Of a stretch of 6,406 nt of DNA, positions 5,536-6,406 are shown piece after piece. A program made the translations under genes and the position numbers. The stretch comes from a bacterium UBP1_UBA4771. GTDB lineage: Bacteria > Krumholzibacteriota > Krumholzibacteriia > Krumholzibacteriales > Krumholzibacteriaceae. The stretch is from positions 1,723 to 8,128 of the forward strand of contig DHHN01000131.1 of NCBI GenBank assembly GCA_002403295.1. The letters are read 5' to 3'. Each line of letters begins with the position of its first letter. Within the stretch, counting starts at the first letter, position 1. Below the pieces are notes generated by a model. It saw only the letters and a program-made list of their open reading frames with translations. It had not been told where the DNA came from and searched no databases.

Positions 5536-6406
5536 CACGCACCCCCGCCGCTCGCCGCCGGCGTCGCTTCGGGAACGCTCGCTTCGCCGCGCGCGTCTTG
5601 CAGGTTCAACGCGTGCAGCGCCTTGCTTCTGACGAGTTTGTCCCCGTCGCCGGCGAGCCTCTCCAACATCGTATGGGACTCCCGTCCGGGAATGTATCTC
5701 AGCGCCGTGACGGCGAGCAGTTTGTTCTGCCTCGCCCGGCCGCTGTTGATCGAAAGCAACCCGCGCGCCGCCGCCATGCGCTGAATCCGCGGCAGGACGC
5801 CCGCGCCCGCGAGTTTTCCGACGGCGCGAAACAAACGCTCCAGTTCCTCAATGCTTTTGGTCTCGATATCTTCCTCGAAACTCATCGAAGTCACCCTGGC
5901 GATGATCGAGGGGCTTCCCAGTTCCTCGACCGCGGCAAGCGTTCTCATTCGAACATCCCTGTTGCCGTCCTCGAGCAGCCTGCACAGCAGCAGCGCCGCC
6001 TCGTCGTTTCCGATCAGGGCCAGGTACTCGACCGCGTTGCCGCGCACACGCGGATCCGGGGAAGACAGAAATTTCTCGATGATGGCGGGGACCTCGCCGG
6101 TCACGCATTGGCGGAGCAGGTAGACCGCGTCTTGCGCTTCGAGCGGATTGTCCAGCTTGAGGTCCTCGATGATCGGCATGATGTAGTCGCGGGCGATCGC
6201 GACGAGGGTATCGCATACTTCGGCGTGGATCGAGGGGTCGCTCGAGGTCGCCAGAATCTCGCGCAAGGCCGGGACGGCATTATTTCCGACCAACCGGAAA
6301 TACTCCATGATCTTCTTCGTATCCTTGCGCGATCGGCCGACCTTTTTCCCCAGCGCAAGCAGGAATGAGGTGTTCGTCAGCTCGTGTTTGATTCGCTGCG
6401 GCAGCG
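5535..6406 (-). CDS. HEAT-repeat protein, 5' end cut by window edge
   Basis: The frame is open from the right edge to a TGA at 5535-5537, giving 289 visible residues. The first ATG (6308) is internal to an uninterrupted frame and the 32 residues before it (including HELTNTSFLLALGKKVGRS) look like real helix, so the true start is outside the window. Residues below count from the edge. The sequence is a series of paired helices of the HEAT / PBS-lyase type, with recurring D-P-x-V-R-like turns: DPSIHAEVCDTLVAIA at 56-71, DPRVRGNAVEYLALIG at 117-132, NRDVRMRTLAAVEELG at 148-163, and DKLVRSKALHAL at 255-266. The region 165-220 is less regular. The last 20 or so residues are Ala/Gly/Pro/Glu-rich and probably disordered. 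HEAT proteins are scaffolds for protein-protein contact with no catalytic residues. Its stop overlaps the start of the HD-GYP gene, so the two are almost certainly cotranscribed and translationally coupled. The missing N-terminus could hold another domain. Confidence 0.88.
   Translation of the reverse strand, partial: LPQRIKHELTNTSFLLALGKKVGRSRKDTKKIMEYFRLVGNNAVPALREILATSSDPSIHAEVCDTLVAIARDYIMPIIEDLKLDNPLEAQDAVYLLRQCVTGEVPAIIEKFLSSPDPRVRGNAVEYLALIGNDEAALLLCRLLEDGNRDVRMRTLAAVEELGSPSIIARVTSMSFEEDIETKSIEELERLFRAVGKLAGAGVLPRIQRMAAARGLLSINSGRARQNKLLAVTALRYIPGRESHTMLERLAGDGDKLVRSKALHALNLQDARGEASVPEATPAASGGGA

Noticed and set aside
3871..5784. 637-codon plus-strand frame starting at a TTG with a good upstream GGAGGAG and a signal-peptide-like N-terminus
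   Set aside because: Almost all of it is antisense to the HD-GYP and HEAT genes, whose motifs are unmistakable. Its translation beyond the first 30 residues has no domain pattern and is rich in Arg, His and Asp as expected for a shadow frame in GC-rich DNA.
6306..6308. ATG at 6306-6308 as the start of the HEAT gene
   Set aside because: The frame stays open to the window edge, the upstream residues look like helical coding sequence, and no good Shine-Dalgarno precedes this ATG. The gene is treated as partial.

Overview
This 6.4 kb window comes from a GC-rich Gram-negative (diderm) bacterium. The diderm assignment rests on a 750-residue protein that ends in an Omp85-type outer-membrane barrel. 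GC-rich codon use and a HEAT-repeat protein paired with an HD-GYP protein would fit a Myxococcota/Desulfobacterota-like lineage or one of the candidate phyla near them. That is an impression, not a determination, because no rRNA or other phylogenetic marker is present.

All five genes I can support lie on the minus strand, so transcription runs from high to low coordinates. In that order they are: (i) a HEAT-repeat protein cut by the right edge (5535-6406); (ii) an HD-GYP protein whose start overlaps the HEAT stop codon (4033-5535); (iii) a 285-base gap with a small hairpin, a palindrome and a candidate promoter (3748-4032); (iv) a patatin-POTRA-barrel protein, the type Vd/PlpD architecture (1495-3747); (v) a membrane PAP2 phosphatase (658-1419); (vi) a 135-base gap with a possible promoter and a strong Shine-Dalgarno; (vii) an unrecognised gene cut by the left edge (1-522). 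Long plus-strand reading frames run opposite these genes. I regard them as shadows of GC-rich coding sequence.

Two functional units are suggested. The HEAT and HD-GYP genes are translationally coupled and probably form a signalling pair (protein scaffold plus cyclic-di-nucleotide phosphodiesterase or sensor). The patatin-barrel and PAP2 genes both act on lipids in the cell envelope (acyl-ester hydrolysis at or outside the outer membrane, phosphate-ester hydrolysis at the periplasmic face of the inner membrane) and are 75 bases apart. The last gene probably has its own promoter and gives no functional clue.

I found no CRISPR array, tRNA, rRNA, insertion sequence or mobile element. The window reads mainly as ordinary chromosomal sequence. 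The points most worth a second look are the HEAT/HD-GYP coupling, the altered HD-GYP signature, the type Vd patatin with an odd C-terminus and an uncertain start, and the orphan gene at the left edge.
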